Shown here: positions 55,052 through 64,000 of the stretch, piece after piece
How positions within the stretch are numbered: position 1 is the first letter of the stretch
Layout of the letters: the number at the start of each line of letters is the position of its first letter
NCBI GenBank assembly: GCA_947475715.1
Contig: CANJNY010000010.1
Location: 1-64,000 of the forward strand
Length of the DNA: 64,000 nucleotides
Direction of reading: 5' to 3'
Source: Prolixibacteraceae bacterium
GTDB lineage: Bacteria > Bacteroidota > Bacteroidia > Bacteroidales > Prolixibacteraceae
Notes under the pieces: model-generated
What the model was told of the DNA's origin: nothing
The model's input: the letters and a program-made list of their open reading frames with translations, nothing else
Databases searched by the model: none
Position numbers and translations under genes: made by a program

Positions 55052-55084
55052 TTTGGAAAACTATGTATTACACCGCTATCTTTG
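55052..55084 (+). promoter_or_regulatory. Complete Bacteroidota promoter facing a noncoding stretch
   Basis: TTTG at 55052-55055 and TATCTTTG at 55077-55084 with a 21-base spacer: both elements at the right distance. There is no plus-strand gene behind it, only about 60 bases and a hairpin. Confidence 0.7.
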
Positions 55085-55090
55085 TGATAC

Positions 55091-55178
55091 ATTTTTTTTC
55101 ATAAGTTTAGGTTTAGTTAGGTTAGTTAGTTTGGTTAGTTTTAGTAAAAGGATGGAGCCGCCCGGTTTCATCCTTTTC
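55091..55178 (+). ncRNA. Candidate small RNA with GTTAG-rich body
   Basis: A transcript started by the promoter at 55052-55084 would be about 90 bases long: a repetitive body of TTAG/GTTAG units (55,104-55,145) and the hairpin 55146-55177 followed by a T-rich end. No reading frame with an initiation codon fits. The hairpin also ends the SNF2 gene on the other strand. Function unknown. Confidence 0.5.
55146..55177. terminator. Terminator hairpin, both strands
   Basis: AAAAGGATGGAGCCG pairs with CGGTTTCATCCTTTT (with G-T pairs), loop of a few bases, in front of CATTTTTATT. It sits 6 bases after the SNF2 stop and also ends the plus-strand candidate small RNA. Confidence 0.75.
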
Positions 55179-55182
55179 ATTT

Positions 55183-58122
55183 TTATTCGAAAAGATCCAA
55201 CACATCATTTTTAGAAATATCACGGAAGGGGTCATTTGAGTTGACAAATTCATTGGCAAGTTTTGATTTTCTTTCCTGCAATTGCTGAATCTTCTCTTCT
55301 ATGGAATTTTCGGATATAAACCGATAGACAAACACCTTTTTATCCTGGCCGATACGATGAGCCCGACTAATTGCCTGCATCTCTGCAGCAGGATTCCACC
55401 AGGGATCGGTGATAAAAATGTAATCTGCAGCCGTAAGATTCAATCCGACTCCACCAGCTTTAAGCGAAATCAAAAAGATCTTTTTATCGGGATTTTCCTG
55501 AAATTCATCAATAACCTGTTTCCGATCAACGGTTTGACCTGTTAATATACTATAATTCCATTGCTCCCTGGCAAACTCGGTGGCGAATAATTTAAGGTGT
55601 TTGACAAACGAGGAGAAAACCAGTATTTTATGATTTTCGGAGACCAGAATGGAGAGCATAGCCATGATATCGTTAAATTTTCCCGATTCAAAAGTTGAAT
55701 TGCCATCGATTAACTTAGGATGAATTGCAATTTGTCTTAATCGGGTAAGTGCCTGTAAGACAAAGAAAGTGGACTTTTGCAGTTTATCCTCCTGCAAGTT
55801 ATCGAGCAGAACATTTCGAACTGCTGACTTCTCGGTTTCATAGAATTCAAACTGTTCCGGCGTCATTTCAACCACCATGGTCTCTTCCGTAAGTGCAGGG
55901 AGGTCTTTAGCGACCTCTTCCTTGGTTCGTCGCAGCATAAACGGGTGAATTAGCTTATGCAGACGCTCGCTGGCTTCGGCTAGATTATCCCGTTCTATGG
56001 GAACGATGAACTCCTCCTTAAAATAGTTTTTACTTCCGAGCAATCCCCTGTTAAGGAAGTTCATTTGTGCCCAAAGATCAGATAGTGAATTCTCTATTGG
56101 AGTACCTGTCAGAACGATCCGATGTCGTGACCGGATACTTGTAATCGTCTTATAGGTCTTGGATTCACTATTTTTAATCGTCTGACTCTCATCGAGGATC
56201 AGGTAGAAAAATTCATAGTTGGAGAACTCCTCTGAATCATTTCTCACAGTGCCGTAAGTGGTAAGAATAATATCAAAATTGGCAATAATATCGTTCAAAA
56301 CGCTTTTTTCCCTGCGTCTTGCACCGCTATAAACATAGGATTTCAATGAGGGAACGAATTTCCGGATCTCTTTTTCCCAATTATGAACCAGCGAGACGGG
56401 CAAAACGATCAGTGATGCAGGTTGAACCATTTCGATATCCGGTTCATCAGAAACAAACAGCGAAAGCTGCCCCGATTTGCGGTGTTCAAAATAGGGATAA
56501 GCCGTATCTTTCTTTTTTAATTTCAGTAACAAAGCCAGAGCCTGAATAGTCTTGCCCAATCCCATATCGTCAGCAAGACATCCGCCCAAATTATGGGAAT
56601 ACAAATTATACATCCAGTTATATCCCTCCTGCTGATAATTCCGAAGTGATGCATTAAGCCCTTCGGGTTTTTCCTGAGCAGCAATAACCGAATTGGACAA
56701 TTTATCTATTTTCTCTTTAGCTACCAGGTTAGGATCGTCGGCCAATTCCTCTAACAGCATAAAATGGTAATTTTGCAATCTGACAGCTTGTTCACCGGCC
56801 TTTCCAAAACTAAAGATTGTCTGAAACCGTGCAAACCACTCCTGAGGCAAAATAGCAATCTGGCCATCGGGCAATTTGAACTCCCGAATTTTCCCCATTA
56901 TATTCTTCCTTAACCTCACAAACGGAAAGGAGAACTGGCCAAAAGTAACCGTTGCAAAAACATCAAACCAATCGTTACTGTGACTGATTTTCAATTCCAT
57001 GCTCTGCTCACCGGTAAAATAGGTGTGATTCATCCGATCCTGTGTCACTGAAATTCCGAGCTGCTTCAACTCCTTTTCATGTTTCGAAATCCAGGAGATG
57101 GCATTATATAGCGCCTCTTCTGGATCATCCGAAGGAGTCTCTAATTTCAGATTCGGCGATTCCCCTGTTAATCCAAGTTTGCGAAGTTCCCTGATTATCT
57201 CAATTTCCCAAAAGAGATCTTTTTCATAACGTCGAAAAACATAATTCTCATCGATCACCTCAAAAGTGGCGATCTTTTTACTGTCATCATCGGCGGAAAT
57301 ACGCTGATCATTATATTTAAAAACAGGAATAAAAACAGGCATTCCGGAGAGGTCCGATTCGACAGACAAGATTGCCTCACTCCTGGCTGCCATATCGATA
57401 ATCTCAAACCCGGAGTAAGAAATCTCCTGACTCTTGACCGCATTTAAAATAAAGGTGCGAAAATATTTCTCTTCTACATTATGAGGTATGCTTATGTATT
57501 CCTTTTCGAAAAACGGGAGCAGTTTAGAACCCGAAATATCTTCAAAAAAATAGAGTTTATTTTGATAAAACAACCTGCACGGTTCATTAACCAGCATTAC
57601 CATATTCTGATGCAGTAACGAAAGCTCTTTATTCCCATTACGAATTGTGAGAAAATAACGCGTTTCGTGCTCTAATTTATGAAAATTAAATACGGCTTTG
57701 GTATCTTTATAACAAAACTCAATCAGATCATCTTCATAGATATTATTGTACTTAGCCCGTTTAAAATAGACCGGGATACCGGAATCCTTAAGTAAATCAA
57801 GGCAACGAACCATCACCTCCTCAATATATGGAACTAATTTTTTGTTAAACTCTTCGGACTTAACATTTTTATAGAAATCATTTAAAGTCCCCTTTTTATT
57901 GTATTTTTTAGCTAAATTTTCATCAGCATACTTTTCAGTAAGTTTTACCAGCTGAGATTGAACCGCAGTAAAAAAAAATCCTTCACTTTCCAGATCGTGT
58001 ACACGAATACGTTTTGATATTATAAGATACTTATTTTCCTCCCCCTCTTCTGCCAGATAAGGTAAAATAAGAAATCCAAATAGCCGATGTTCCGATACCG
58101 AAACGATAAATTTTTGTCCCAC
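55183..58122 (-). CDS. SNF2-family helicase/ATPase
   Basis: A 979-residue protein. The N-terminal 480 residues are poorly conserved with an SNF2_assoc-like region, and the C-terminal half has the helicase motifs: DDMGLGKTIQ (I), LDESQTIKN (II, DESQ box), LTGTPIENSLSDLW (III), SLKAGGVGLNLT (V) and QAISRAHRIGQ (VI). It translocates on double-stranded DNA and probably displaces bound proteins such as RNA polymerase. It is typical in size and without neighbours that explain its role. Confidence 0.92.
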   Translation of the reverse strand: MGQKFIVSVSEHRLFGFLILPYLAEEGEENKYLIISKRIRVHDLESEGFFFTAVQSQLVKLTEKYADENLAKKYNKKGTLNDFYKNVKSEEFNKKLVPYIEEVMVRCLDLLKDSGIPVYFKRAKYNNIYEDDLIEFCYKDTKAVFNFHKLEHETRYFLTIRNGNKELSLLHQNMVMLVNEPCRLFYQNKLYFFEDISGSKLLPFFEKEYISIPHNVEEKYFRTFILNAVKSQEISYSGFEIIDMAARSEAILSVESDLSGMPVFIPVFKYNDQRISADDDSKKIATFEVIDENYVFRRYEKDLFWEIEIIRELRKLGLTGESPNLKLETPSDDPEEALYNAISWISKHEKELKQLGISVTQDRMNHTYFTGEQSMELKISHSNDWFDVFATVTFGQFSFPFVRLRKNIMGKIREFKLPDGQIAILPQEWFARFQTIFSFGKAGEQAVRLQNYHFMLLEELADDPNLVAKEKIDKLSNSVIAAQEKPEGLNASLRNYQQEGYNWMYNLYSHNLGGCLADDMGLGKTIQALALLLKLKKKDTAYPYFEHRKSGQLSLFVSDEPDIEMVQPASLIVLPVSLVHNWEKEIRKFVPSLKSYVYSGARRREKSVLNDIIANFDIILTTYGTVRNDSEEFSNYEFFYLILDESQTIKNSESKTYKTITSIRSRHRIVLTGTPIENSLSDLWAQMNFLNRGLLGSKNYFKEEFIVPIERDNLAEASERLHKLIHPFMLRRTKEEVAKDLPALTEETMVVEMTPEQFEFYETEKSAVRNVLLDNLQEDKLQKSTFFVLQALTRLRQIAIHPKLIDGNSTFESGKFNDIMAMLSILVSENHKILVFSSFVKHLKLFATEFAREQWNYSILTGQTVDRKQVIDEFQENPDKKIFLISLKAGGVGLNLTAADYIFITDPWWNPAAEMQAISRAHRIGQDKKVFVYRFISENSIEEKIQQLQERKSKLANEFVNSNDPFRDISKNDVLDLFE

Positions 58123-58268
58123 GAAATTTAAAATGTTAAGTTTAACAGCCTGATTATGAACAGCTGTTAAAAGAAATAAGCAAAACGCTAATTTACTTAA
58201 AAAACAGAGATCAGAACAAGAAAAGTGAAAATATTACTGTCAGACCCAAACTTATCTGTTTGATTTTG

Positions 58269-58276
58269 TAAATTTG
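58269..58276 (+). promoter_or_regulatory. -7 box TAAATTTG of RNase P RNA
   Basis: TAnnTTTG match ending 7 bases before the first base of the P1 helix of rnpB. Confidence 0.6.
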
Positions 58277-58282
58277 CACCTT

Positions 58283-58660
58283 CGCAGGCTGTTCTATCGC
58301 CCCGATTCGTCGGGGAGGAAAGTCCGGGCAATACAGGGCGCCATGCTTCCTAACGGGAAGACGGGTGCAAGCTCGCAGTAGTGTAACAGAAAATAACCGT
58401 CCCGATGAAAATCGGAATAAGGGTGAAAAGGTGGGGTAAGAGCCCACCGGTAGTCATGGCAACATGATTAGCCGTACGCCTCATGGATTGTAAGGCCAAA
58501 TATATTACGAGTTCTTAGGAACACAGGGCTGCCCGCCCTGGTTTCGATCTCCGAAAGGGGGCCGGAAGACGTAAGGGGTAGGCTGCAGGAGGCTGCTGGT
58601 GACAGCAGTCCCAGATAAATGATAGAATGAAAAACAGAACCCGGCTTACAGGCCTGCGAT
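58283..58660 (+). ncRNA. rnpB: RNase P RNA (class A)
   Basis: The catalytic RNA that removes the 5' leaders of pre-tRNAs. The P4-forming hallmark GAGGAAAGTCCGGGC lies near 58,315, its partner with ACAGAACCCGGCTTACAG near 58,635-58,652, and the P1 helix joins CGCAGGC (58,283-58,289) with GCCTGCG (58,652-58,658). An 8-base T-run follows P1 immediately, acting as terminator. Open frames drawn across it on the minus strand are not genes. Confidence 0.95.
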
Positions 58661-58755
58661 TTTTTTTCCTGTACCCATTCATTCACCGTAAAACTGAGAA
58701 ACCGGCAGGCAACTGTCAGGCAGGTTGTTTCGCTTTTTTTAATGTATGATATCAA

Positions 58756-59982
58756 ATGAATAAAGTTCAACATATCTCAATCCTGGATTATACCTATTCG
58801 CTACCCACTGAACAGATTGCCTCATATGCACTTCAGGATCGGGATCAATCCCGGCTTCTGATCTGGAAAAATGGAGTAATCTCTGATGATCATTTTTTTA
58901 ACCTTCCTAACTTTCTGCCAGTTGAATCAATGCTCGTATTCAATAACACGAGGGTAATCAGGGCCAGACTTTTTTTCAGGAAACAAACGGGTGCCAAAAT
59001 TGAGATCTTCTGTCTTGAACCGCTAACCCCCGCCGATTACGCACTTTCCTTCTCACAGACTGATCATTGCAGATGGAAATGCATCGTTGGAAACCTCAAA
59101 AAATGGAGGGATGAAATCCTGGAACAATCTATTATCATCGCAGGGAAACAGGTAAATTTCAAGGCTGAGAAAATTAGGCCCCTACAAAATAATTCATTTG
59201 AAATCGAATTTAGCTGGGATAATCCGGAATTCAGTTTTGCTGAATTAATCGAAGGAACAGGAAATATCCCTATTCCTCCCTACCTCAATCGCGAATCGGA
59301 AGAGGTTGACCTGTCAAGCTATCAGACCGTTTATTCCAAAATAAAAGGCTCGGTGGCCGCCCCGACCGCAGGACTTCATTTCACTCCGGAAGTTTTTGAT
59401 GCCCTTGCAAAGAAAAAAATTAATTGCGAAGAGGTTACCCTTCATGTTGGAGCCGGAACCTTTCAACCGGTAAAATCCGACACTATCGGCGGACACGACA
59501 TGCATTCCGAGCATTTTATCCTGTCAAGGGAGCTCATCGATCGCATGGCAAAATTTAATGGCAAAATAATTGCCGTCGGAACAACCTCCGTCAGGACTCT
59601 GGAAAGTCTCTATTTCATCGGTTGTAAGGTGATTAAAAACCCACAGATTAATCCTGAATCACTGCACGTAGGCCAATGGGATCCCTATCAGGAGCCGGCA
59701 AGTTCCATTTCGCGAAACGAAGCATTTAATTCATTATCAGCTTATTTGCATCATCATCGGTTGGCTGCTCTTACGAGTTCAACTCAGATCATTATCGTTC
59801 CGGGATACGAATTCAAGGTTATCAGTGGGATGGTCACCAATTTTCATCAGCCTCAAAGCACCCTGCTGCTTTTGATTGCCGCTTTCCTGGGTGATGACTG
59901 GAAGAGGATCTATAAGCATGCCCTGAGCCACAACTACCGCTTCCTGAGTTATGGGGATTCGAACTTTTATTTGAAGGGGTAA
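58756..59982 (+). CDS. queA: tRNA ribosyltransferase-isomerase QueA
   Basis: A 408-residue QueA-family protein: YSLPTEQIASYAL, MLVFNNTRVIRARL, the core SVAAPTAGLHFT and LHVGAGTFQPVKSD, and the C-terminal FHQPQSTLLLLIAAF. It transfers the ribosyl part of SAM to preQ1-tRNA to make epoxyqueuosine. This is the long form, about 50 residues larger than the E. coli enzyme, with extra length in the middle. It lies 95 bases after rnpB. Confidence 0.92.
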   Translation: MNKVQHISILDYTYSLPTEQIASYALQDRDQSRLLIWKNGVISDDHFFNLPNFLPVESMLVFNNTRVIRARLFFRKQTGAKIEIFCLEPLTPADYALSFSQTDHCRWKCIVGNLKKWRDEILEQSIIIAGKQVNFKAEKIRPLQNNSFEIEFSWDNPEFSFAELIEGTGNIPIPPYLNRESEEVDLSSYQTVYSKIKGSVAAPTAGLHFTPEVFDALAKKKINCEEVTLHVGAGTFQPVKSDTIGGHDMHSEHFILSRELIDRMAKFNGKIIAVGTTSVRTLESLYFIGCKVIKNPQINPESLHVGQWDPYQEPASSISRNEAFNSLSAYLHHHRLAALTSSTQIIIVPGYEFKVISGMVTNFHQPQSTLLLLIAAFLGDDWKRIYKHALSHNYRFLSYGDSNFYLKG

Positions 59983-60247
59983 ACTAGCGACTGGCAGCTG
60001 GCGACTGGCCACTGAAGGTAAAAAACCTTATTTCCCTTCTTCCTCAACCTTAGCAGCCAATTGAATTCCCCCATATTTCAACCTTATTTACCTTTTCTGA
60101 AGTGGAAATAAGGTAATAAGGTTTGAATATATTATTGGTGGTGATCCCATCTACTAAGGTTGAAAAATAAAATAAGGTTTGATTAAAATGGAAAATAAGC
60201 TGTCATCAGAAATATCCCGGAGATCTAAAATGTGGTATCCTTAATTC
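59983..60247. repeat. AACCTTATTT repeat cluster with hairpin
   Basis: The spacer after queA contains AACCTTATTT at 60024 and 60080 and its complement near 60106, 60115 and 60170. The copies at 60080-60094 and 60110-60123 form a 14-base-pair hairpin with one bulge and a 15-base loop. There is no T-run, so it is not a clear terminator. The role is unknown. Confidence 0.5.
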
Positions 60248-61216
60248 TTAAATTCCTTCTTGATTAATTCCTTCCCAAACCCTCCCCTGCCAGGTACTTT
60301 TTTCCTTAAGCCGTTTCTCCACCTTGGCGACAAATTCGTAGTTTTTTAATCCCCAACGCGGGGCGACAACCATATTATCGGGAGCTGAACTGACAAAACG
60401 TTCGACACTAATTTGAGAATTGAGATTTTCAAGGTATTCAACCACCAGTTCGGTATACTCCTCCACACCAAAGGGGTGAAACCGATCGGGAAATTGAGCA
60501 TATTCATGCGCCATAGCAGTTCCTTTATGTATCTGAAGCTGATGAAGCTTGATATTTTCAACATCAAGAGATGAGATAACCCTTGCCTGCCGGATATAAT
60601 CCGCATGATTTTCTCCAGGTAATCCCAGAATCACATGGGCACAATTGTGGATTGAACGTTTTGCGGTCTCTTCGATAGCCTTTGCAGATTCCTCCCAGGT
60701 ATGTCCCCGGTTAATCTTCTCAAGGGTCCGGTTTTCAATCGATTCAATACCCAACTCAACCATCACATAATATCTTTGAGAAAGTTCTTCGAGTAAGTCG
60801 AGCACCTCCGAACTAAGACAATCAGGACGTGTTGCGATAACTAAACCTAAAACGCCAGGAAAAGTTAATGCCTGCTCATATAATTCCCGCAAGACCGGAA
60901 CCGGCGCATAGGTATTGGTATATGACTGAAAATAAGCCAGATAACGCATTGTGGTATACTTCCGGGAAAAAAATGAAATCCCCTCTTCAAGTTGTGTCTT
61001 TAGAAGGGTGTTTATATCGCAATAGTCAGGTTGAAAGGTCTTATTATTGCAATAAGTACAGCCCCCTCTGCCACGGGTACCGTCGCGGTTAGGGCATGTA
61101 AAGCCCGCATTAACAGATATTTTTTGGACACGCCCTTCAAACAATTTTCTGAAATTAGTCGAAAAATCGTTATACCTTTTAGTATGGCCCCACGAATAGA
61201 TTGCTGTTTCTGACAT
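60248..61216 (-). CDS. Radical SAM protein, TIGR01212/YhcC type
   Basis: The protein matches TIGR01212 by GFTCPNRDGTRGRGGCTYC (three cysteines as cluster ligands) and VELGIESIENRTLEKINRGH. It uses a [4Fe-4S] cluster and SAM for a radical reaction whose target is not known. The frame is open from 61237, but the promoter -7 box TAATTTTG (61235-61242) overlaps that ATG, so the ATG at 61216 is chosen. Confidence 0.9.
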   Translation of the reverse strand: MSETAIYSWGHTKRYNDFSTNFRKLFEGRVQKISVNAGFTCPNRDGTRGRGGCTYCNNKTFQPDYCDINTLLKTQLEEGISFFSRKYTTMRYLAYFQSYTNTYAPVPVLRELYEQALTFPGVLGLVIATRPDCLSSEVLDLLEELSQRYYVMVELGIESIENRTLEKINRGHTWEESAKAIEETAKRSIHNCAHVILGLPGENHADYIRQARVISSLDVENIKLHQLQIHKGTAMAHEYAQFPDRFHPFGVEEYTELVVEYLENLNSQISVERFVSSAPDNMVVAPRWGLKNYEFVAKVEKRLKEKSTWQGRVWEGINQEGI

Positions 61217-61234
61217 TGTGAAGATCTGGAAGGG

Positions 61235-61242
61235 CAAAATTA
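61235..61242 (-). promoter_or_regulatory. -7 box TAATTTTG of the YhcC-type gene
   Basis: TAnnTTTG match on the minus strand; it overlaps the first ATG of the open frame and so argues for the later start at 61216. Confidence 0.5.
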
Positions 61243-61360
61243 ACTTTTATTTATTCCCAAACAGACTACATAAACCTATTAACTATTTGTTGATAATTGA
61301 ATTTGATAAAAATTAAATTGAGGTATCATTTTTTCAACATTTGTATATCTTTATCACATA

Positions 61361-62917
61361 ATGTATGGCAAAATGATTTTCACAAAAAGAGACATAGAAC
61401 AAATCAGCTCCAGGGGGAGTAATCTTGAGGAGATTGAAAAGCAGTTGACCTATTTCAAAAAAGGATTTCCGTTTTTAAAGGTGCTCCGACCTGCCACAAT
61501 TGGTGACGGAATTATCCGTTTGGACGCAGAAAAAGTTTCACTTGCAGTGAAAACATTCACTCAAAAAATTCAGGAGGGTTTACGACCGGCTAAATTTGTT
61601 CCCGCATCAGGGGCAGCAAGCAGGATGTTTCAATCGCTTTACACTTTTGCCGAAGCAGCCCATTCGAATGAACAGGCAGCACAATTACTCCGGGAAGATC
61701 GTTTCAAAAGTGTTGACCAGTTCTTTCAACGACTCAGCGATTTTGCATTTTACAAAAAGCTTTCTGCATCGCCTGGCAATAACCTTGTCGATAATGGGCA
61801 GCTCAAATATTGTGAAATAATCGATTACCTGCTGACTGAAAAAGGTTTAAATTATGGGTTCCTGCCAAAGGGGCTTTTGGATTTCCACCAATACCTGGAG
61901 GGTCCAAGAAGTCCGGCAGAAGAGCATATGATCGAAGGAGCCCTTTACGGAGCAGACAATCAAGGAAATGTAAAATTGCATTTTACTGTTTCGCATGAAC
62001 ATATCGAATTGTTCAAACAAAAAATAGAACAAGCTGCTCCTGCATTGGAGGTAAAGTACGGGGTGACCTATCACATTACGTTCTCAGAGCAGAAACCATC
62101 CACCGATACTATTGCCGTTGATCCCGAAAACAATCCCTTCCGTTTAACTGACGGATCACTCTTTTTCAGACCTGCAGGACATGGGGCCTTGCTGGATAAT
62201 TTAAATGAGATATCCGCAGATATACTCTTTGTGAAGAATATCGATAATGTAGTTCCTGATCGTCTGAAGGAAGAGACCGTTCGGTACAAAATGGCTCTTG
62301 CCCTGTTGTTATCTGATTATCAGGAACGAATATTCAGGTATCTTGAAATTCTTGAAAACAGGATAGTTTCAAATATTCAAATGGCAGAGATTATTGAATT
62401 TACAGAGAAGGAACTTTGCATTGAACCGTTAGATAAACAGTACGATGCCGATGAAGCGACCCTGATTCATTACCTCTATCGCAAACTGAATCGTCCGATA
62501 AGGGTTTGTGGCATGGTGAAAAATGAGGGAGAACCGGGAGGAGGTCCATTCTGGGCCGAAAATAGTGATGGGACAGTATCCCTTCAGGTTGTTGAAAGTA
62601 GTCAGATTGATAACAATGACCTTAGACAACATGAGATTGCCAAACATTCAACCCATTTCAACCCGGTTGATCTGATATGTGGTATACGTAATTTTAAAGG
62701 AGAAAAGTTTGATCTGTTAAAATACAGAGATCCCGAAACTGGATTTATATCCTCTAAATCGAAAGATGGCAAAATGCTCAAGGCACAGGAACTTCCAGGC
62801 CTATGGAATGGAGCGATGGCTGATTGGATCACCTTGTTTGTCGAGGTTCCGATCATTACATTCAATCCTGTAAAAACGATAAACGATCTTTTACGCAGCG
62901 AACATCAGCCATTATAA
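61361..62917 (+). CDS. DUF4301 protein
   Basis: A 518-residue cytoplasmic protein of the Bacteroidota family DUF4301: FVPASGAASRMFQ, GFLPKGLLDFHQY, SLFFRPAGHGALLDNLNEI and FVKNIDNVVPD; the glycine-rich loop and the PAGHG, NIDN motifs resemble sugar nucleotidyltransferases, but no activity is proved. The ATG at 61373 is an alternative. It is followed 36 bases later by the TPR gene with its own promoter. Confidence 0.87.
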   Translation: MYGKMIFTKRDIEQISSRGSNLEEIEKQLTYFKKGFPFLKVLRPATIGDGIIRLDAEKVSLAVKTFTQKIQEGLRPAKFVPASGAASRMFQSLYTFAEAAHSNEQAAQLLREDRFKSVDQFFQRLSDFAFYKKLSASPGNNLVDNGQLKYCEIIDYLLTEKGLNYGFLPKGLLDFHQYLEGPRSPAEEHMIEGALYGADNQGNVKLHFTVSHEHIELFKQKIEQAAPALEVKYGVTYHITFSEQKPSTDTIAVDPENNPFRLTDGSLFFRPAGHGALLDNLNEISADILFVKNIDNVVPDRLKEETVRYKMALALLLSDYQERIFRYLEILENRIVSNIQMAEIIEFTEKELCIEPLDKQYDADEATLIHYLYRKLNRPIRVCGMVKNEGEPGGGPFWAENSDGTVSLQVVESSQIDNNDLRQHEIAKHSTHFNPVDLICGIRNFKGEKFDLLKYRDPETGFISSKSKDGKMLKAQELPGLWNGAMADWITLFVEVPIITFNPVKTINDLLRSEHQPL

Positions 62918-62927
62918 ATCAAATTGT

Positions 62928-62935
62928 TATCTTTG
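62928..62935 (+). promoter_or_regulatory. -7 box TATCTTTG of the TPR gene
   Basis: Exact TAnnTTTG match 18 bases before the ATG at 62954. Confidence 0.6.
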
Positions 62936-62953
62936 CAACTAAATTATTGAAAT

Positions 62954-64000
62954 ATGGCAATGTGGGAAGGGGCAAAAGAAAATTCCGAAAGCAAGGAATT
63001 TGCCGGAGTTGTGAAACGTTACAAGAAAATGCTATCTGAAGAGCAGATGGGATTCTTTGACGTGGCTGACTTTGAGCATATTGCAGACCATTATATTGAC
63101 AAAAATCAATTAACCAATGCTTTGCAGGCTTGTGAAATTGCAATTTCGCAACACCCTCATTCAATAACAGTTAAAATCAAAAAGGCACAAGTGCTCATCG
63201 GTCAGTTAAAAACAGACAAAGCGATGAGCCTGCTTAAAATGCTTTCAGGAATCGAAAGTACGAATCCTGAATTATTGCTGATGCTGGGAAATTGCTATTC
63301 AATTCAGGGTGAGGAAACTAAGGCCTATGACTGTTTTCGGAAGGCAGAAAAATTTTCCTTCGAAGACCGCGATGAATTATTATACAATATCGGTGCAGGA
63401 TACGTTCAGAATACTGATTATCAAAAGGCCACCTACTTCCTTGAGAAAGCCTATCAGGAGAATCCGAAAAATGACAGCGTTTTATACGATCTGGCATTTT
63501 GCTATGACAAACTTGGCGAGGACGATAAAAGCATTCGTATCTACAATGAATATCTTGATATTGACCCATTTGCTGAATCAGCCTGGTATAATCTTGGAAT
63601 TATCTATACCCGGCTCGAAGAGTACGACAGGGCCATTGAAGCTTATGATTATGCCCTTGCAATCGATGAAAATTATGCCTCTGCACTTTTCAACAAGGCC
63701 AATACCCTTTCAACGGTTGAGAGGCATGAAGAAGCTTTGATTTATTACTTTGACTATCTGCGATTTGACAAAAACTCTTCGGATGCGAGAGTATATATTG
63801 CGGAGTGTTATTTTCAGCTTGAAGAGTATACAAAATCATACCATTATTATAAACAATCCATACAAATAGATTCAAATAATGCCGATGGGTGGTATGGTGC
63901 CGGAGTGGTGCTTATGGTTGAGGAAAATCTTACAGAAAGTCTTATCTTCCTGAAAAAAGCGATTAAACTGGATGATAGTTGCGCCGATTTCTGGAGTGCA
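62954..64000 (+). CDS. Tetratricopeptide-repeat protein (cut by right edge)
   Basis: The frame from the ATG at 62954 is open to the edge, 349 codons. No signal peptide is present (MAMWEGAKENSES). From about residue 40 on it consists of TPR units: consensus-like stretches such as AWYNLGIIYTRLEEYDRAI (about 213-231), LLYNIGAGYVQNTDYQKA and DGWYGAGVVLMVEE. TPR arrays bind partner proteins; its partner is unknown. This gene is easy to miss because it has no stop in the window. Confidence 0.9.
   Translation, partial: MAMWEGAKENSESKEFAGVVKRYKKMLSEEQMGFFDVADFEHIADHYIDKNQLTNALQACEIAISQHPHSITVKIKKAQVLIGQLKTDKAMSLLKMLSGIESTNPELLLMLGNCYSIQGEETKAYDCFRKAEKFSFEDRDELLYNIGAGYVQNTDYQKATYFLEKAYQENPKNDSVLYDLAFCYDKLGEDDKSIRIYNEYLDIDPFAESAWYNLGIIYTRLEEYDRAIEAYDYALAIDENYASALFNKANTLSTVERHEEALIYYFDYLRFDKNSSDARVYIAECYFQLEEYTKSYHYYKQSIQIDSNNADGWYGAGVVLMVEENLTESLIFLKKAIKLDDSCADFWSA

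Noticed and set aside
58211-58773. Two minus-strand frames across 58.2-58.8 kb
   Set aside because: They are antisense to RNase P RNA.
1-64000. CRISPR arrays, tRNA genes, rRNA genes, integrated phage
   Set aside because: No regularly spaced repeats, no tRNA-like cloverleaf ending, no rRNA sequence and no phage structural or integrase genes were noticed on either strand.

Overview
The window comes from a Bacteroidota chromosome. Evidence: start-proximal promoters carry the -7 box TAnnTTTG, SecD and SecF are fused, a decayed protein ends in a type IX secretion (T9SS) sorting domain, and several families that I know mainly from this phylum are present (DUF4105, DUF4301, TIGR02757). The carbohydrate content and gene style suggest a polysaccharide-degrading Bacteroidales/Marinilabiliales relative; that finer placement is inference.

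Region 1 (1-11,780, all minus strand) reads as one long operon. In transcription order it encodes a DUF1080 protein, a Tat-exported Gfo/Idh/MocA oxidoreductase, an SDR, a ROK-family kinase, a SIS-domain sugar-phosphate protein, an FAD oxidoreductase, a phosphotriesterase-family hydrolase, then exported glycan enzymes: GH29 alpha-L-fucosidase, a PNGase F, GH29, and a GH29 cut by the left edge. This looks like deglycosylation of fucosylated N-glycans plus an intracellular sugar pathway. Region 2 (11,781-13,741) is a graveyard: REP-like hairpins, a frameshifted T9SS-sorted protein and a frameshifted dockerin-like EF-hand fragment. Then come a GH43-type protein and a C69 dipeptidase (minus).

Region 3 (17,017-32,384, plus strand) is a second fucose locus: GH3, GH29, aldo/keto reductase (L-fucose dehydrogenase type), Zn-alcohol dehydrogenase, L-fuconolactonase, GH29, a beta-helix protein with a C-terminal PDZ domain, an esterase, and two near-identical sugar-binding lipoproteins without any permease. 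Together with region 1 the window has five GH29 enzymes and no SusC/SusD pair. The dehydrogenase and lactonase point to oxidative, non-phosphorylating L-fucose catabolism; the dehydratase is not in the window.

Region 4 (32,676-42,253) is mostly housekeeping: amt, mutS, DUF4105, DUF1761, tRNA methyltransferase, TIGR02757, a DCC-family protein and an SDR. Region 5 (42,308-50,432) holds a second beta-helix lipoprotein and the most striking object, a 1485-residue single-module nonribosomal peptide synthetase with the architecture of Pls/PosA poly(amino acid) synthetases: adenylation, carrier, then three repeats of a membrane pair plus left-handed beta-helix-like domain. Its specificity residues, read by eye, are D-A-E-S-I-G-T-V-I-K, close to lysine codes. 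An outer-membrane-barrel-like gene follows 41 bases downstream, suggesting a two-gene system for making and perhaps exporting a cationic homopoly-amino acid.

Region 6 (50,463-64,000) is housekeeping: an LolD-type ATPase, TatA, SecDF, a probable small RNA at about 55,090-55,178, an SNF2 helicase, RNase P RNA, QueA, a YhcC-type radical SAM protein, DUF4301, and a TPR protein that runs off the right edge.
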